From: Candidatus Rokuibacteriota bacterium
GTDB taxonomy: Bacteria; Methylomirabilota; Methylomirabilia; Rokubacteriales; CSP1-6
Reading direction: 5' to 3'
Length of the DNA stretch: 64,000 nt
NCBI GenBank assembly: GCA_003220535.1
Contig: QHSU01000090.1
Span: forward strand, 1 to 64,000
Below the pieces are notes generated by a model, which was given only the letters and a program-made list of their open reading frames with translations, was not told where the DNA came from and ran no database searches. Of the stretch, positions 33,172 to 42,234 are shown one piece after another. Positions within the stretch are counted from its first letter, which is position 1. Each line of letters starts with the position of its first letter. The position numbers and the translations under genes are program-made.

Positions 33172-35619
33172 GTGTTTGAACGATTCACGGAACGGGCGCG
33201 ACGGGTCATCATCCTGGCACGAGAAGAAGCGGGCCGCTTCCGTCACGATTTTGTCGGCACCGAGCACGTTCTTCTCGGCCTGATCCGCGACGGCGAAGGA
33301 ATCGCTACCGCGGTCCTCCAGCGTCTCGGGCTCCGGCTCGAGACCGTAAAGGCGGAAGTCGAGCGCGCCCTCGCCGGGTTCCCCAAGACGCTCACGTTCG
33401 GGGAAGTGCCGTTCACGCCGCAGGCCAAGCGAGTTCTCGAGCTCTCGATCGAGGAAGCCCGCCAGCTCGGGCACAACTACATCGGCACCGAGCACCTGCT
33501 CCTCGGCCTCATGAAGGAAGGGCAGTCGATCGCCGCGAAGATCCTGGAATCGCTCGGCGCCCGACTCGACGAAGTTCGGCAAGAGACCCTGGCGCTGCTC
33601 GGCGACCAGTACTATCCGCGACCGAAGAAGCGGTCGCAAACCCCGGTGCTCGACGAGTTCGCGCGTGACCTGACGCAGCTGGCCCGCGAGAGCAAGCTCG
33701 ACCCGGTCATCGGCCGCGAGCAGGAGATCGAGCGCGTCATCCAGATCCTGGCCCGCCGCACGAAGAACAACCCCGTGCTGATCGGTGAGCCCGGCGTCGG
33801 CAAGACCGCGATCGTGGAGGGGCTCGCCCAGAAGATCGTCAGTCACGACGTGCCGGACGTGCTCGTGAACAAGCGGCTGCTCCAGCTCGACCTGGGCGCC
33901 CTGGTCGCCGGGACGAAGTATCGCGGCCAGTTCGAGGAGCGGCTGAAGGCGGTGATGAAGGAAATACGCCAGTCGGAGAACGTCGTCCTCTTCCTGGACG
34001 AGCTCCACACGCTCATCGGGGCGGGCGCAGCCGAGGGCGCGATCGACGCTTCGAACATGCTCAAGCCCGCCCTCTCGCGCGGTGAGATCCAGACGATCGG
34101 CGCGACGACCCTCGACGAGTACCGGAAGTACATCGAGAAGGACGGCGCCCTCGAGCGGCGCTTCCAGCCGGTCATCGTCAAGGCCCCGACGGTGCCGCAG
34201 GCGATCGAGATCATCCGTGGCCTGCGCCACAAGTACGAGGCGCACCACCGGGTCAAGATCACCGAGCGGGCGATCTCGGCGGCGGTGCAGCTGGCCGACC
34301 GCTACATCACCGACCGCCAGCTGCCCGACAAGGCGATCGACGTGATCGACGAAGCGTCGTCGCGGACCCGCCTGATGGCGCTGACCCCGCCGCCCGAGCT
34401 CAAGGAGATCGAGAAAGAGCTCGAGCGCGTGATCCGCGAGAAGGACATGTACCTCGAGGCGCAGGAGTTCGAGAAGGCGGCGTCGCTCCGCGAGAAGGAA
34501 AAGGTGCTCCGCCACCGCGACGAGGAGCTCAAGCGCGAGTGGGAGAAGAACAAGGGGAAGGGAACGCAGTCGGTCGAGGAAGAGGACATCGAGTTCATCG
34601 TCTCCCGCTGGACCGGCATCCCGCTCGCGAAGCTCGAGGAGAAGGAGTCCGAGAAGCTCGCCCGGATGGAGGAAGCGCTGCACGGACGGATCATCGGGCA
34701 GAACGACGCGGTCGCGGCGGTCGCTCGCGCGATCCGTCGGTCCCGCGCGGGTCTGAAGGACGCCAAGCGCCCCGTCGGATCGTTCGTGTTCCTGGGGCCG
34801 ACCGGCGTCGGCAAGACCGAGCTCGCCCGGGCGCTCGCCGAGTACCTGTTCGGCGACGAGAACGCTCTGATCCGTGTGGACATGTCCGAGTACATGGAGA
34901 AGTTCTCGGTCTCGCGGCTCCTCGGCGCGCCTCCCGGCTACGTCGGCTACGAGGAGGGCGGGTTCCTCACCGAGAAGGTGCGGCGGCGCCCGTACTCCGT
35001 CGTGCTGTTCGACGAGATCGAGAAGGCGCACCCCGACGTCTTCAACATGATGCTCCAGGTGCTGGATGACGGACGGCTCACCGACTCGCTCGGCCACGTC
35101 GTCGACTTCAAGAACACCATTCTGATCATGACCTCGAACCTCGGCACGAGCCTGATCGGCAAGCGAGTCTCCCCCGGGTTCCTCCAGGAGACCGACGAGT
35201 CGTCCTACGACAAGATGAAGGAGCGCGTCCTCGAGGAAATGAAGCGGGCGTTCCGGCCAGAGTTCCTCAATCGCATCGACGACATCATCGTCTTCCATGC
35301 CCTGTCTCTCGACCACATCAAGGAGATCATCCGCTTGATGATCGGCCGGATCAACAAGCAGCTCGCCGAGAAGGGTATCGAGCTCATCCTGACCCCGGCG
35401 GCCGAGGCGACGCTGGTGGAGAAGGGATACGATCAGACGTACGGCGCGCGGCAACTGCGGCGCACGATCCAGAAGCACATCGAGGATCCCCTGGCCGAGG
35501 CGATCGTCCGAGGCCAGGTCGCGGAGAGCGCCCGCATCGAGGTGGATGTCGAGGGCGCGAACTTCACGTTCCGCGAAGCGCAGGCCGCCGACGCGCCCCT
35601 CGAGCTTGCAGAGCACTAG
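33172..35619 (+). CDS. clpC: ATP-dependent Clp protease ATP-binding subunit ClpC
   Basis: 815 residues with a GTG start preceding MFERFTERARRVI. Two N-terminal Clp repeats (about 1-145; HDFVGTEHVLLGLI, HNYIGTEHLLLGLM), AAA1 with GEPGVGKTAIVEG and FLDELHTLIGAGA, a UVR motif in the middle domain (EAQEFEKAASLREKEK) that marks ClpC rather than ClpA/B, and AAA2 with GPTGVGKTELARAL and VVLFDEIEKAHPDVFN. It unfolds substrates for ClpP. No ctsR, mcsA or mcsB lies nearby. It appears to be transcribed alone. Confidence 0.97.
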   Translation: MFERFTERARRVIILAREEAGRFRHDFVGTEHVLLGLIRDGEGIATAVLQRLGLRLETVKAEVERALAGFPKTLTFGEVPFTPQAKRVLELSIEEARQLGHNYIGTEHLLLGLMKEGQSIAAKILESLGARLDEVRQETLALLGDQYYPRPKKRSQTPVLDEFARDLTQLARESKLDPVIGREQEIERVIQILARRTKNNPVLIGEPGVGKTAIVEGLAQKIVSHDVPDVLVNKRLLQLDLGALVAGTKYRGQFEERLKAVMKEIRQSENVVLFLDELHTLIGAGAAEGAIDASNMLKPALSRGEIQTIGATTLDEYRKYIEKDGALERRFQPVIVKAPTVPQAIEIIRGLRHKYEAHHRVKITERAISAAVQLADRYITDRQLPDKAIDVIDEASSRTRLMALTPPPELKEIEKELERVIREKDMYLEAQEFEKAASLREKEKVLRHRDEELKREWEKNKGKGTQSVEEEDIEFIVSRWTGIPLAKLEEKESEKLARMEEALHGRIIGQNDAVAAVARAIRRSRAGLKDAKRPVGSFVFLGPTGVGKTELARALAEYLFGDENALIRVDMSEYMEKFSVSRLLGAPPGYVGYEEGGFLTEKVRRRPYSVVLFDEIEKAHPDVFNMMLQVLDDGRLTDSLGHVVDFKNTILIMTSNLGTSLIGKRVSPGFLQETDESSYDKMKERVLEEMKRAFRPEFLNRIDDIIVFHALSLDHIKEIIRLMIGRINKQLAEKGIELILTPAAEATLVEKGYDQTYGARQLRRTIQKHIEDPLAEAIVRGQVAESARIEVDVEGANFTFREAQAADAPLELAEH

Positions 35620-35666
35620 CACGCCGTCCCCACAAGCCTGAGAGCCCGGTGCCGACAGGGGGACGA

Positions 35667-37907
35667 GTGTGTCTCACCATCGTCGCCATTCTGGCGGCGA
35701 GCCTCCTCATCGGCTCGACGGCACGGGCGCAGTCCCAGGCACCGCCGATCGTCATCAAGGACATCCTCGTCGAGGGCAACCGGCGCGTCCAGGACGCGGT
35801 GATCCTCGGCCGCATCAAGAGCGCTGTCGGCGCGATGTTCAACCCCTCCCTGCTCTCTGAGGACATCCGTTCCATCTTCAGCCTCGGTTTCTTCGACGAC
35901 GTCCAGCTTCGGGTCGAGGATTTCGAAGGCGGCGTGAAAGTGGTGTTCATGGTGACCGAACGCCCCTTCGTGCGCGACGTCGATTTCGTGGGCAACAAGA
36001 AGGCCGACCGGGACACCCTGCAGGAGAAGATCGACATCAAGCTGGGCAACGTCTACAACCCGGTCGACGTGCAGCGTGCCGTGGAGAAGCTCCGCGAGTA
36101 CTACGAGGACGAGGGGTACTTCGAGGTCCAGATCACCCCGAACGTCGAGAAGTTCGCCGACGGCGACGTGCGTCTGGTCTTCAGCATCGCCGAGGGGCGC
36201 CAGATGACCATCGACCAGATCGTGTTCCGCGGGAACACGGGGCTGTCGGAGGCCGTGCTCAAGGACGCGATGGAGACGAAAGAGCGACAGTACTTCATCC
36301 TGCGCGGCAAAGTGCAGCGCCAGCGCCTCGACACGGACATCGACCGGATCATCGCCGCCTACAACGACAATGGGTATATCCAGGCCCGGGTGGAGTCGTA
36401 CGACGTCGCCGTCGATCGCGAGAAGGCGCGGGTGACGATCACGATCGTCGTCGTCGAGGGCCCCCAGTTCCGGGTCGGGGAGGTGAAGCTGACGGGTGTC
36501 ACGCTCCTGCCCGAGCGCGAGGTCGAGCGGCAGATCAGGCTCAAGCCCGGCGACGTGTTTTCCGTCGGGAAGATGCGCGACAGCGTCCAGGGGATCCTGA
36601 ACCTCTACAGCACGATCGGCCGCGCCTCGGCCGACGTGAACCCGAAGCGCGACCAGCTGCCGGGGACCAACCAGATCAACCTGACGTTCGAGGTCTCGGA
36701 AGGGCCCGAGGTATACGTCGAGCGGATCAACATCACCGGCAACGTCCGGAGCCAGGACAAGATCCTGCGCCGCGAGCTGCCGCTGCACGAGGGAGAGCTC
36801 TACACGCTCCAGAAGAGGGATCGTGCGCGGCAGAAGCTCATCAACCTGGGTTACTTCGAGAGCGTGAATGTCACGACGCAGCCCGGCTCGGACAAGACCA
36901 AGATCATCGTGAACGTCGACGTGGTGGAGCGGGCGACGGGGATTTTCAGCATCGGCGGTGGCTACTCGTCGGTCGACGCGCTGGTCGGCACGATCGATCT
37001 GGCCCAGCGGAACTTTCTGGGCCGGGGCTGGGAGGCCTCGATCCGGATCCGCGCCGGGGCCTCGACGCAGCAGGGGACCGTCAGCTTCACCGAGCCCTGG
37101 CTGTTCGACCGCCCTCTCTCCGCGGGGTTCGACATCTACAAGAGCATCCGGACGTACACGGAGTACACCTACGACACCACCGGCGCGAATCTCCGCTTGA
37201 GCCACCCCTTCGCCGAGTACTGGCGCTGGCACCTCGGATACCGCGCGTCGCGCGACATCATCAGCCACCTCACCGATTCCGCGACCCCCGACCTCAAGGC
37301 CCAGGAGGGTGCGACGGTGACGTCCGCGGCGGGGGGGTCGTTGACCCGCGACAGCCGCGACGTGGTCGCGGCGCCCAGCAGGGGCGGGCAGACGGCACTG
37401 ACCGTCGACTTCGCCGGTCTCGGCGGCGACTCGAGGTTCGTCAAGGCGACCGCGCTCCAGACCTATTTCAAATCACTCTGGTTCAGCCACGTCCTCGCCA
37501 TGCGGGGTGAGGCCGGGTACGGGTTCGGCTGGTCGGACGATCCACTGCCTCTCTTCGAACGCTTCTACCTCGGGGGCCCGAACTCGATCCGCAGCTTCAA
37601 GTTCCACAGCCTCTCGCCTCGCGACGAGGGTGGATTCAGAACCGGCGGGACGAGCGAGGTGCTCGGCACCGTCGAGTACGTCATCCCCTTGCCCTTCGCC
37701 TTCCGGTTGGCGGCGTTCGTCGACGTCGGCAACGTCTACGGGTTCGGCACGGACTTCGACCCGACGGATCTTCGCAAGGCGGCGGGCGGAGGTATACGAT
37801 GGCAGTCGCCGTTCGGCCCCATCCGGGTGGATTACGGTTTCAATCTTGACCGAAAGGCGGGCGAGGGGCCCGGGGCGTTTCACTTCTCGGTCGGCTCGCC
37901 GTTCTAG
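35667..37907 (+). CDS. bamA: Outer membrane protein assembly factor BamA
   Basis: 746 residues from the GTG at 35667, preferred because AGGGGGA lies 3-4 nt upstream; an in-frame GTG at 35649 would add six residues. Signal peptide (LTIVAILAASLLIGSTARAQ), five POTRA domains (about 28-410; IVIKDILVEGNRRV at the first, VYVERINITGNVRSQDK at the last) and a 16-strand Omp85 barrel (about 420-746) with the lid-loop LGGPNSIRSF and a C-terminal strand ending FSVGSPF. It inserts beta-barrel proteins. It heads the bamA-skp-lpxD-lpxA envelope cluster. Confidence 0.97.
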   Translation: MCLTIVAILAASLLIGSTARAQSQAPPIVIKDILVEGNRRVQDAVILGRIKSAVGAMFNPSLLSEDIRSIFSLGFFDDVQLRVEDFEGGVKVVFMVTERPFVRDVDFVGNKKADRDTLQEKIDIKLGNVYNPVDVQRAVEKLREYYEDEGYFEVQITPNVEKFADGDVRLVFSIAEGRQMTIDQIVFRGNTGLSEAVLKDAMETKERQYFILRGKVQRQRLDTDIDRIIAAYNDNGYIQARVESYDVAVDREKARVTITIVVVEGPQFRVGEVKLTGVTLLPEREVERQIRLKPGDVFSVGKMRDSVQGILNLYSTIGRASADVNPKRDQLPGTNQINLTFEVSEGPEVYVERINITGNVRSQDKILRRELPLHEGELYTLQKRDRARQKLINLGYFESVNVTTQPGSDKTKIIVNVDVVERATGIFSIGGGYSSVDALVGTIDLAQRNFLGRGWEASIRIRAGASTQQGTVSFTEPWLFDRPLSAGFDIYKSIRTYTEYTYDTTGANLRLSHPFAEYWRWHLGYRASRDIISHLTDSATPDLKAQEGATVTSAAGGSLTRDSRDVVAAPSRGGQTALTVDFAGLGGDSRFVKATALQTYFKSLWFSHVLAMRGEAGYGFGWSDDPLPLFERFYLGGPNSIRSFKFHSLSPRDEGGFRTGGTSEVLGTVEYVIPLPFAFRLAAFVDVGNVYGFGTDFDPTDLRKAAGGGIRWQSPFGPIRVDYGFNLDRKAGEGPGAFHFSVGSPF

Positions 37908-37916
37908 GAGGGTTAC

Positions 37917-38495
37917 ATGAGGCAATCGAGAGGGGTCCTCGTCGCCATGGCCGTACTGCTCGGCGTAGCGGTGGGCCCGGCCGCAGCGCAGGCACCCGCC
38001 CCGGCGCCGGGCCCTGCGGCCTCGGGAGCGACGATGCGGATCGCTTATATCGACGTCCAGCGGGTCCTGGCGCGATCTTCGTCCGGCGTGGCGGCGCGCG
38101 AGCAGCTCGAGCGCGAGAAGACCGCGATGCAGCGTGAGATGGACGGCAAGCGCGTCGAGCTCGAAAAGCTGCGCGACGAGCTCGAAAAGAAGGCGCCGCT
38201 CATGGCGGCCGACGCCCGGCGGGAGAAGCAGGAGCAGTACGAGCGCAAGCGCCGTGATGCAGCCCGGCAGATGGACGACTTCCAGAAGGAGCTCGAGAAG
38301 AAGGAGCAGGTGCTGCTCCAGCGCGTCCTCCAGGAGCTGTCAGGGGTGATCGACAAGGTCGGTAAGGAGCGTGGGTACTACCTCATCGTCGAGAAGCGGG
38401 GCGCCTCGGTTCTGTACGCCTCGCCCGACGCGGACCTGACCGACGAGATCATTCGTGCATACGACCAGCAAGCCCCGGGGAAGAAGTCGCCCTGA
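37917..38495 (+). CDS. skp: Periplasmic chaperone Skp/OmpH
   Basis: 192 residues: signal peptide (VLVAMAVLLGVAVGPAAAQ), a short AIAYIDVQ-like strand (MRIAYIDVQRVLARSS), a long coiled-coil tentacle region (about 65-150, very rich in Lys/Glu/Arg) and a C-terminal strand (YYLIVEKRGASVLYASPDADLT). The trimeric jellyfish chaperone holds unfolded outer-membrane proteins for BamA. It sits 9 bp after bamA with GGAGGG before the ATG and overlaps lpxD by 1 bp. Confidence 0.94.
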   Translation: MRQSRGVLVAMAVLLGVAVGPAAAQAPAPAPGPAASGATMRIAYIDVQRVLARSSSGVAAREQLEREKTAMQREMDGKRVELEKLRDELEKKAPLMAADARREKQEQYERKRRDAARQMDDFQKELEKKEQVLLQRVLQELSGVIDKVGKERGYYLIVEKRGASVLYASPDADLTDEIIRAYDQQAPGKKSP

Positions 38496-39583
38496 TGGGC
38501 GCGCCAGCGGGGTTCACGCTCGGTGAGCTCGCCGCGGCCCTCCGCGCGACGCTCGAGGGCGACCCTGGCCGGCGCGTCACCGGTGTGGCCCCGCTCGAGA
38601 CCGCGGGACCGGAGCAGGTCTCCTTCCTGATCGACGCCCGCTACCGCGCCTCAGCGGAGGCCTCCCGCGCCGGCGCCTTGCTCGTCGCGGAGGACGTGTC
38701 GGGCTTACGCGGCCCGCTCCTTCGCTCCACCACGCCCCAGCAGGCGTTGATCGCGCTCCTGACACTCTTCCATCCACCGGCGTCGCTGTCCCCTGGCATC
38801 CACCCGTCCGCGGTCGTGGCGAGCGACGCGCGGATCGATCCGAGCGCATCGATCGGTGCGCTGGCGGTGATCGGCGCGGACGCCGTCATCGGGCCGCGCG
38901 TCCGGGTCCATCCCCTCGTGTACGTCGGACCACACGTCGAAGTGGGCGAGGAATCGGTGCTCCACCCGCGGGTCGTCCTCGGCGAGGGCGTTCGGCTCGG
39001 ATGCCGCGTTGTCGTCCAGCCCGGCGCCGTCATCGGCGGCGATGGGTTCGGCTACGCCTTCGACGGCAGCGCCCACCGCAAGATCCCCCAGGTGGGCGTC
39101 GTCGTGATCGAGGACGATGTGGACATCGGCGCGAACACCACGATCGATCGCGCCACGCTGGGCACCACGCTCATTCGCCGCGGGACGAAGATCGACAATC
39201 TCGTCCAGGTCGGCCACAACGTCGAGATCGGCGAGCACTCGATCATCGTGGCTCAGGTCGGGATCTCCGGCTCGTGCCGGCTTGGTCGCGGCGTCGTGGC
39301 CGCGGGACAGGTCGGCTTCGCGGACCACCTCACGATCGGCGACGGGGCGATGCTGGGCGCCCAGGCGGGTGTGGCCGCGGATATTCCCCCGGGAGAAAGG
39401 CGGCTGGGTACGCCGGCCGTTCCGATGGGCCAGGCCAAGCGCGTCTTCGCCGCGCAGAAGCATCTGCCCGACATGGCCCGTCGTCTTCGCGCCGCGGAGC
39501 GCCGGCTCGAGCGGCTGGAGACCCGCCTCGGGATCGCGCCCTCCCAGACGCGCGCATCGGGAGTGGTCGATGACCAGGCCTGA
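38495..39583 (+). CDS. lpxD: UDP-3-O-acyl-glucosamine N-acyltransferase
   Basis: 362 residues. An N-terminal uridine-binding domain (TLGELAAALRATLEGDPGRRVTGVAPLE) precedes a left-handed beta helix of hexapeptide repeats (about 105-310) with the catalytic His region QVGHNVEIGEHS and the signature GGDGFGYAFDG. A short C-terminal helix (MARRLRAAERRLERLE) follows. It adds the N-linked acyl chain in lipid A synthesis. It ends 14 bp inside lpxA; the fabZ gene common at this place is missing. Confidence 0.97.
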   Translation: MGAPAGFTLGELAAALRATLEGDPGRRVTGVAPLETAGPEQVSFLIDARYRASAEASRAGALLVAEDVSGLRGPLLRSTTPQQALIALLTLFHPPASLSPGIHPSAVVASDARIDPSASIGALAVIGADAVIGPRVRVHPLVYVGPHVEVGEESVLHPRVVLGEGVRLGCRVVVQPGAVIGGDGFGYAFDGSAHRKIPQVGVVVIEDDVDIGANTTIDRATLGTTLIRRGTKIDNLVQVGHNVEIGEHSIIVAQVGISGSCRLGRGVVAAGQVGFADHLTIGDGAMLGAQAGVAADIPPGERRLGTPAVPMGQAKRVFAAQKHLPDMARRLRAAERRLERLETRLGIAPSQTRASGVVDDQA

Positions 39584-40424
39584 CAGCGTGCATCCCACCG
39601 CCGTAGTGGACCCGAAGGCGACCCTCGGCCCGGGTGTGCAGATCGGAGCGTTTTCCGTCGTCGGCCCGGACGTGACCCTCGGCGCCGATGCGGAGGTCGG
39701 TCACCACTGCGTGCTCGAGGGCCGCGTCGAGATCGGCGAGCGCGCCAAGGTCGGCCACGGATCGGTGCTGGGCGGACGGCCGCAAGACCTCAAGTACAAG
39801 GACGGCACACCGTCCGGCGTCAGGATCGGCGCCGACACCGCGATCCGGGAGTACGTGACGATTCACCGCTCGACCCATGCCGACGGGTGGACCGAGATCG
39901 GGAAGGGCTGTCTCGTCATGACGATGAGCCACGTCGCCCATGATTGTCGGATCGGCGACGGCGTCATCCTCATCAACTACGCTGGGATCACGGGCCACTG
40001 CGAGATCGGCGAGCGGGCGACGATTGGCGGCCTCACGGGCCTCGTGCCGTTCACGCGCATCGGCGCGTACGCGTACGTCGGAGGCGTCTCGAAGGTGACC
40101 GCCGACGTGCCGCCCTACGTGATCGCCGACGGGAACCCGGCGGCGGCCCACGGGATCAACGTCGTCGGTCTCAGACGCGCCGGGATGGTCGCCGCGGAGC
40201 GTCGCCTGCTGCAGGACGCGTATCGGTTGCTCTATCGAAGCGGGCTCTCGCCCCAGCGAGCAGTCGAGCGGATCCGGCAGGAGCTGCCCGCCGCCGCGCC
40301 CGTGGCGCAGCTGCTCGACTTCGTCGCCGGCTCCCGCCGTGGCATCTGCGGTCCATCGCAGCGGGACCGCTCGCTCTCGGGCGGCGAGGAGGACGCGGTT
40401 CCAACGCCCGAGGCGAGCCTGTGA
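39570..40424 (+). CDS. lpxA: UDP-N-acetylglucosamine O-acyltransferase
   Basis: 284 residues from the ATG within the lpxD tail: VHPTAVVDPKATLGPGVQIGAF is the canonical start. Hexapeptide left-handed helix (about 8-190) with the catalytic His in MTMSHVAHDCRIGD and GHCEIGERATIGG, then a helical C-terminal domain (RRAGMVAAERRLLQDAYRLLYRSG). About 28 residues beyond the usual end (GICGPSQRDRSL...) are unusual. It commits UDP-GlcNAc, or a 3-amino analogue if the neighbouring oxidoreductase participates, to lipid A. The stop overlaps the next GTG. Confidence 0.96.
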   Translation: MTRPDSVHPTAVVDPKATLGPGVQIGAFSVVGPDVTLGADAEVGHHCVLEGRVEIGERAKVGHGSVLGGRPQDLKYKDGTPSGVRIGADTAIREYVTIHRSTHADGWTEIGKGCLVMTMSHVAHDCRIGDGVILINYAGITGHCEIGERATIGGLTGLVPFTRIGAYAYVGGVSKVTADVPPYVIADGNPAAAHGINVVGLRRAGMVAAERRLLQDAYRLLYRSGLSPQRAVERIRQELPAAAPVAQLLDFVAGSRRGICGPSQRDRSLSGGEEDAVPTPEASL

Positions 40425-41452
40425 AATCGGCAGACGACCGCAAACTGCGCGCCGGCGTCGTGGGCGCCGGACACATGGGGCAGTACCACATGCTCGCCTA
40501 CGCCGAGCTGTGGGACATCGAGCTCGCCGCGGTCGTCGATGTCGATCGGGAGCGGGCCGCGAAGGTCGCGGCCCCCTACGACACCCGCGCCCTCGTCGAC
40601 CACCGGGACCTCATCGGTGTGGTCGACCTCGCGAGCGTCGCCGTGCCGACCGAGCAGCATTTCCAGGTGACCGCCGACCTCCTGGAGGCGGGCGTGGGCG
40701 TGCTCGTCGAGAAACCGATCACGCCCACCCTCGAGGAGGCGCGCGACCTCTTCGCCATCGCCCGGCGCAGCGGCGCCGTGCTGCACGTCGGCCATGTCGA
40801 GCGGTTCAACGGCGCGGTGCAGGAGCTGAAGAAGATCGTGGAGCGCCCGATCCTCATCGAGTCGCGGCGCCTGGGCCCCTTCGCGCCGCGGGTACAGAAG
40901 GACAGCGTGGTCATGGACCTCATGATCCACGACCTCGACATCGTCCTCGGGCTCGTGGACTCGGCGCCCCGCCGGCTCACCGCGATGGGGTCCGCGGTCC
41001 ACTCGGGCGCCAGCGACATCGCCAACGTCCAGATCGGGTTCGAGTCCGGTACGATCGCGCTGATCACCGCGAGTCGGGCCACCGAGGAGAAGATCCGGAC
41101 CCTGGCCGTCACGCAGCCGGACGCGTACGTCGTCCTGGACTACTCCGAGCAGGACATCCGGATCCATCGCCGCGCCGCGCAGGAATACACGCTCAACCGG
41201 GAGTCGATCCGCTACCGGCGGGCCTCCTTCGTCGAGCACGTGCAGGTGCACAAGGACAATCCTCTGAAGCTCGAGATCCTGAATCTGGTCCGGGCCGTCC
41301 GACGGGCGCGCGCTGGTGAGAGAATCGTCCTGGCCGAGACCGAAGATCTGCGATCGCTCGCCATGGCCCTCGAGATCGAACGAATGATCCGGGACGGCCG
41401 CTGCGAGGCGGCGTACTCGAACAACCCTCCGTGGAGCGCTCACTCGGCCTGA
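40421..41452 (+). CDS. Gfo/Idh/MocA-family oxidoreductase in the lipid A cluster
   Basis: 343 residues from a GTG overlapping the lpxA stop. The NAD(P)-binding fold shows GAGHMGQYHM (near 17-26), VVDVDRERAAKVA and the family EKPITPTLEEA; a typical catalytic-domain stretch follows (HVGHVERFNGAV, DLMIHDLDIVLGL). It probably oxidises a nucleotide sugar. Family members beside lpxA (GnnA) oxidise UDP-GlcNAc at C3 so that an aminotransferase can make a 2,3-diamino sugar for amide-linked lipid A; no such aminotransferase is present here, so the role is a hypothesis. It overlaps lpxI by 22 bp. Confidence 0.85.
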   Translation: MKSADDRKLRAGVVGAGHMGQYHMLAYAELWDIELAAVVDVDRERAAKVAAPYDTRALVDHRDLIGVVDLASVAVPTEQHFQVTADLLEAGVGVLVEKPITPTLEEARDLFAIARRSGAVLHVGHVERFNGAVQELKKIVERPILIESRRLGPFAPRVQKDSVVMDLMIHDLDIVLGLVDSAPRRLTAMGSAVHSGASDIANVQIGFESGTIALITASRATEEKIRTLAVTQPDAYVVLDYSEQDIRIHRRAAQEYTLNRESIRYRRASFVEHVQVHKDNPLKLEILNLVRAVRRARAGERIVLAETEDLRSLAMALEIERMIRDGRCEAAYSNNPPWSAHSA

Positions 41453-42234
41453 TGTGCGGCGCCGGCGTGCTGCCGGCGCGCATGGCCGGCGAAGCGCGGC
41501 GCCGCGGATGGCGCGTCGTCGCCTTCACGTTCGGCGACGTTCCGGGCGTGACCGCGCATGCCGACCGCACGATCCCGAGCCGGGTCAACGAGGCCGGTGC
41601 CGTGCTCGCCGCGCTCGAGCACGAGGGGGTCGGTGCCGTGCTGTTCTCGGGCAAGTTCTGGATGAAGGACTTCCTGCACGGGAGTCGCCCGGACGGCGCC
41701 CTCGCCGAGATCACCGCGCAGGCGGGGACGATGGTCGACGCGAACCTCCTTCAGGCGGTGGTCGCGACCCTCGGCCGGATGGGCATCGCGCTCCTCGATC
41801 AGCGTCCCTTTCTCGGCGACTGGCTGGGCGGAACCGGCTGCTGGTCCACCCGCACGCCCACCGAGGCCGAGTGGACCGACGTGCGTCGGGGACTCGCGGT
41901 CGCGCAGCTGGTGGCCGATGCGGGTGTCGGCCAGAGCGTCGTGCTCAAGCGCGGCGCCGTCACCGCGGTCGAAGCGACGGAAGGCACGACCGAGACGATT
42001 CGGCGCGGGGTCACGCAGGCCGGCCCGGGCGCGGTCGTGGTCAAGGCGGTCGCGCGCGAGCACGACTATCGATTCGACACGCCGGGCGTCGGTCCGGAGA
42101 CGATCGCGGTCGCGGCCGCCGGTGGCGCGGCGGTGGTCGCGGTCGAGGCGGGACGGGTGATGGTTCTGGACAAGGCGGAGTGCGTCCGCATCGCGAACGG
42201 GGCGGGGATGTCCCTGGTGGGGGTCAAGTCGTGA
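41431..42234 (+). CDS. lpxI: UDP-2,3-diacylglucosamine pyrophosphatase LpxI
   Basis: 267 residues from GTG 41431: ERSLGLMCGAGVLPARMAGEARRRG is the typical opening. Family blocks include GKFWMKDFL, LLDQRPFLGDWL, VLKRGAVTAVEATEGTTETIRRG and a C-terminal FDTPGVGPETI. LpxI hydrolyses UDP-diacyl-GlcN to lipid X and replaces LpxH in many non-enteric bacteria; no lpxH is seen in the window. It lies between the oxidoreductase and lpxB, with overlaps on both sides, the order found in lpxI-using lineages. Confidence 0.95.
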   Translation: MERSLGLMCGAGVLPARMAGEARRRGWRVVAFTFGDVPGVTAHADRTIPSRVNEAGAVLAALEHEGVGAVLFSGKFWMKDFLHGSRPDGALAEITAQAGTMVDANLLQAVVATLGRMGIALLDQRPFLGDWLGGTGCWSTRTPTEAEWTDVRRGLAVAQLVADAGVGQSVVLKRGAVTAVEATEGTTETIRRGVTQAGPGAVVVKAVAREHDYRFDTPGVGPETIAVAAAGGAAVVAVEAGRVMVLDKAECVRIANGAGMSLVGVKS

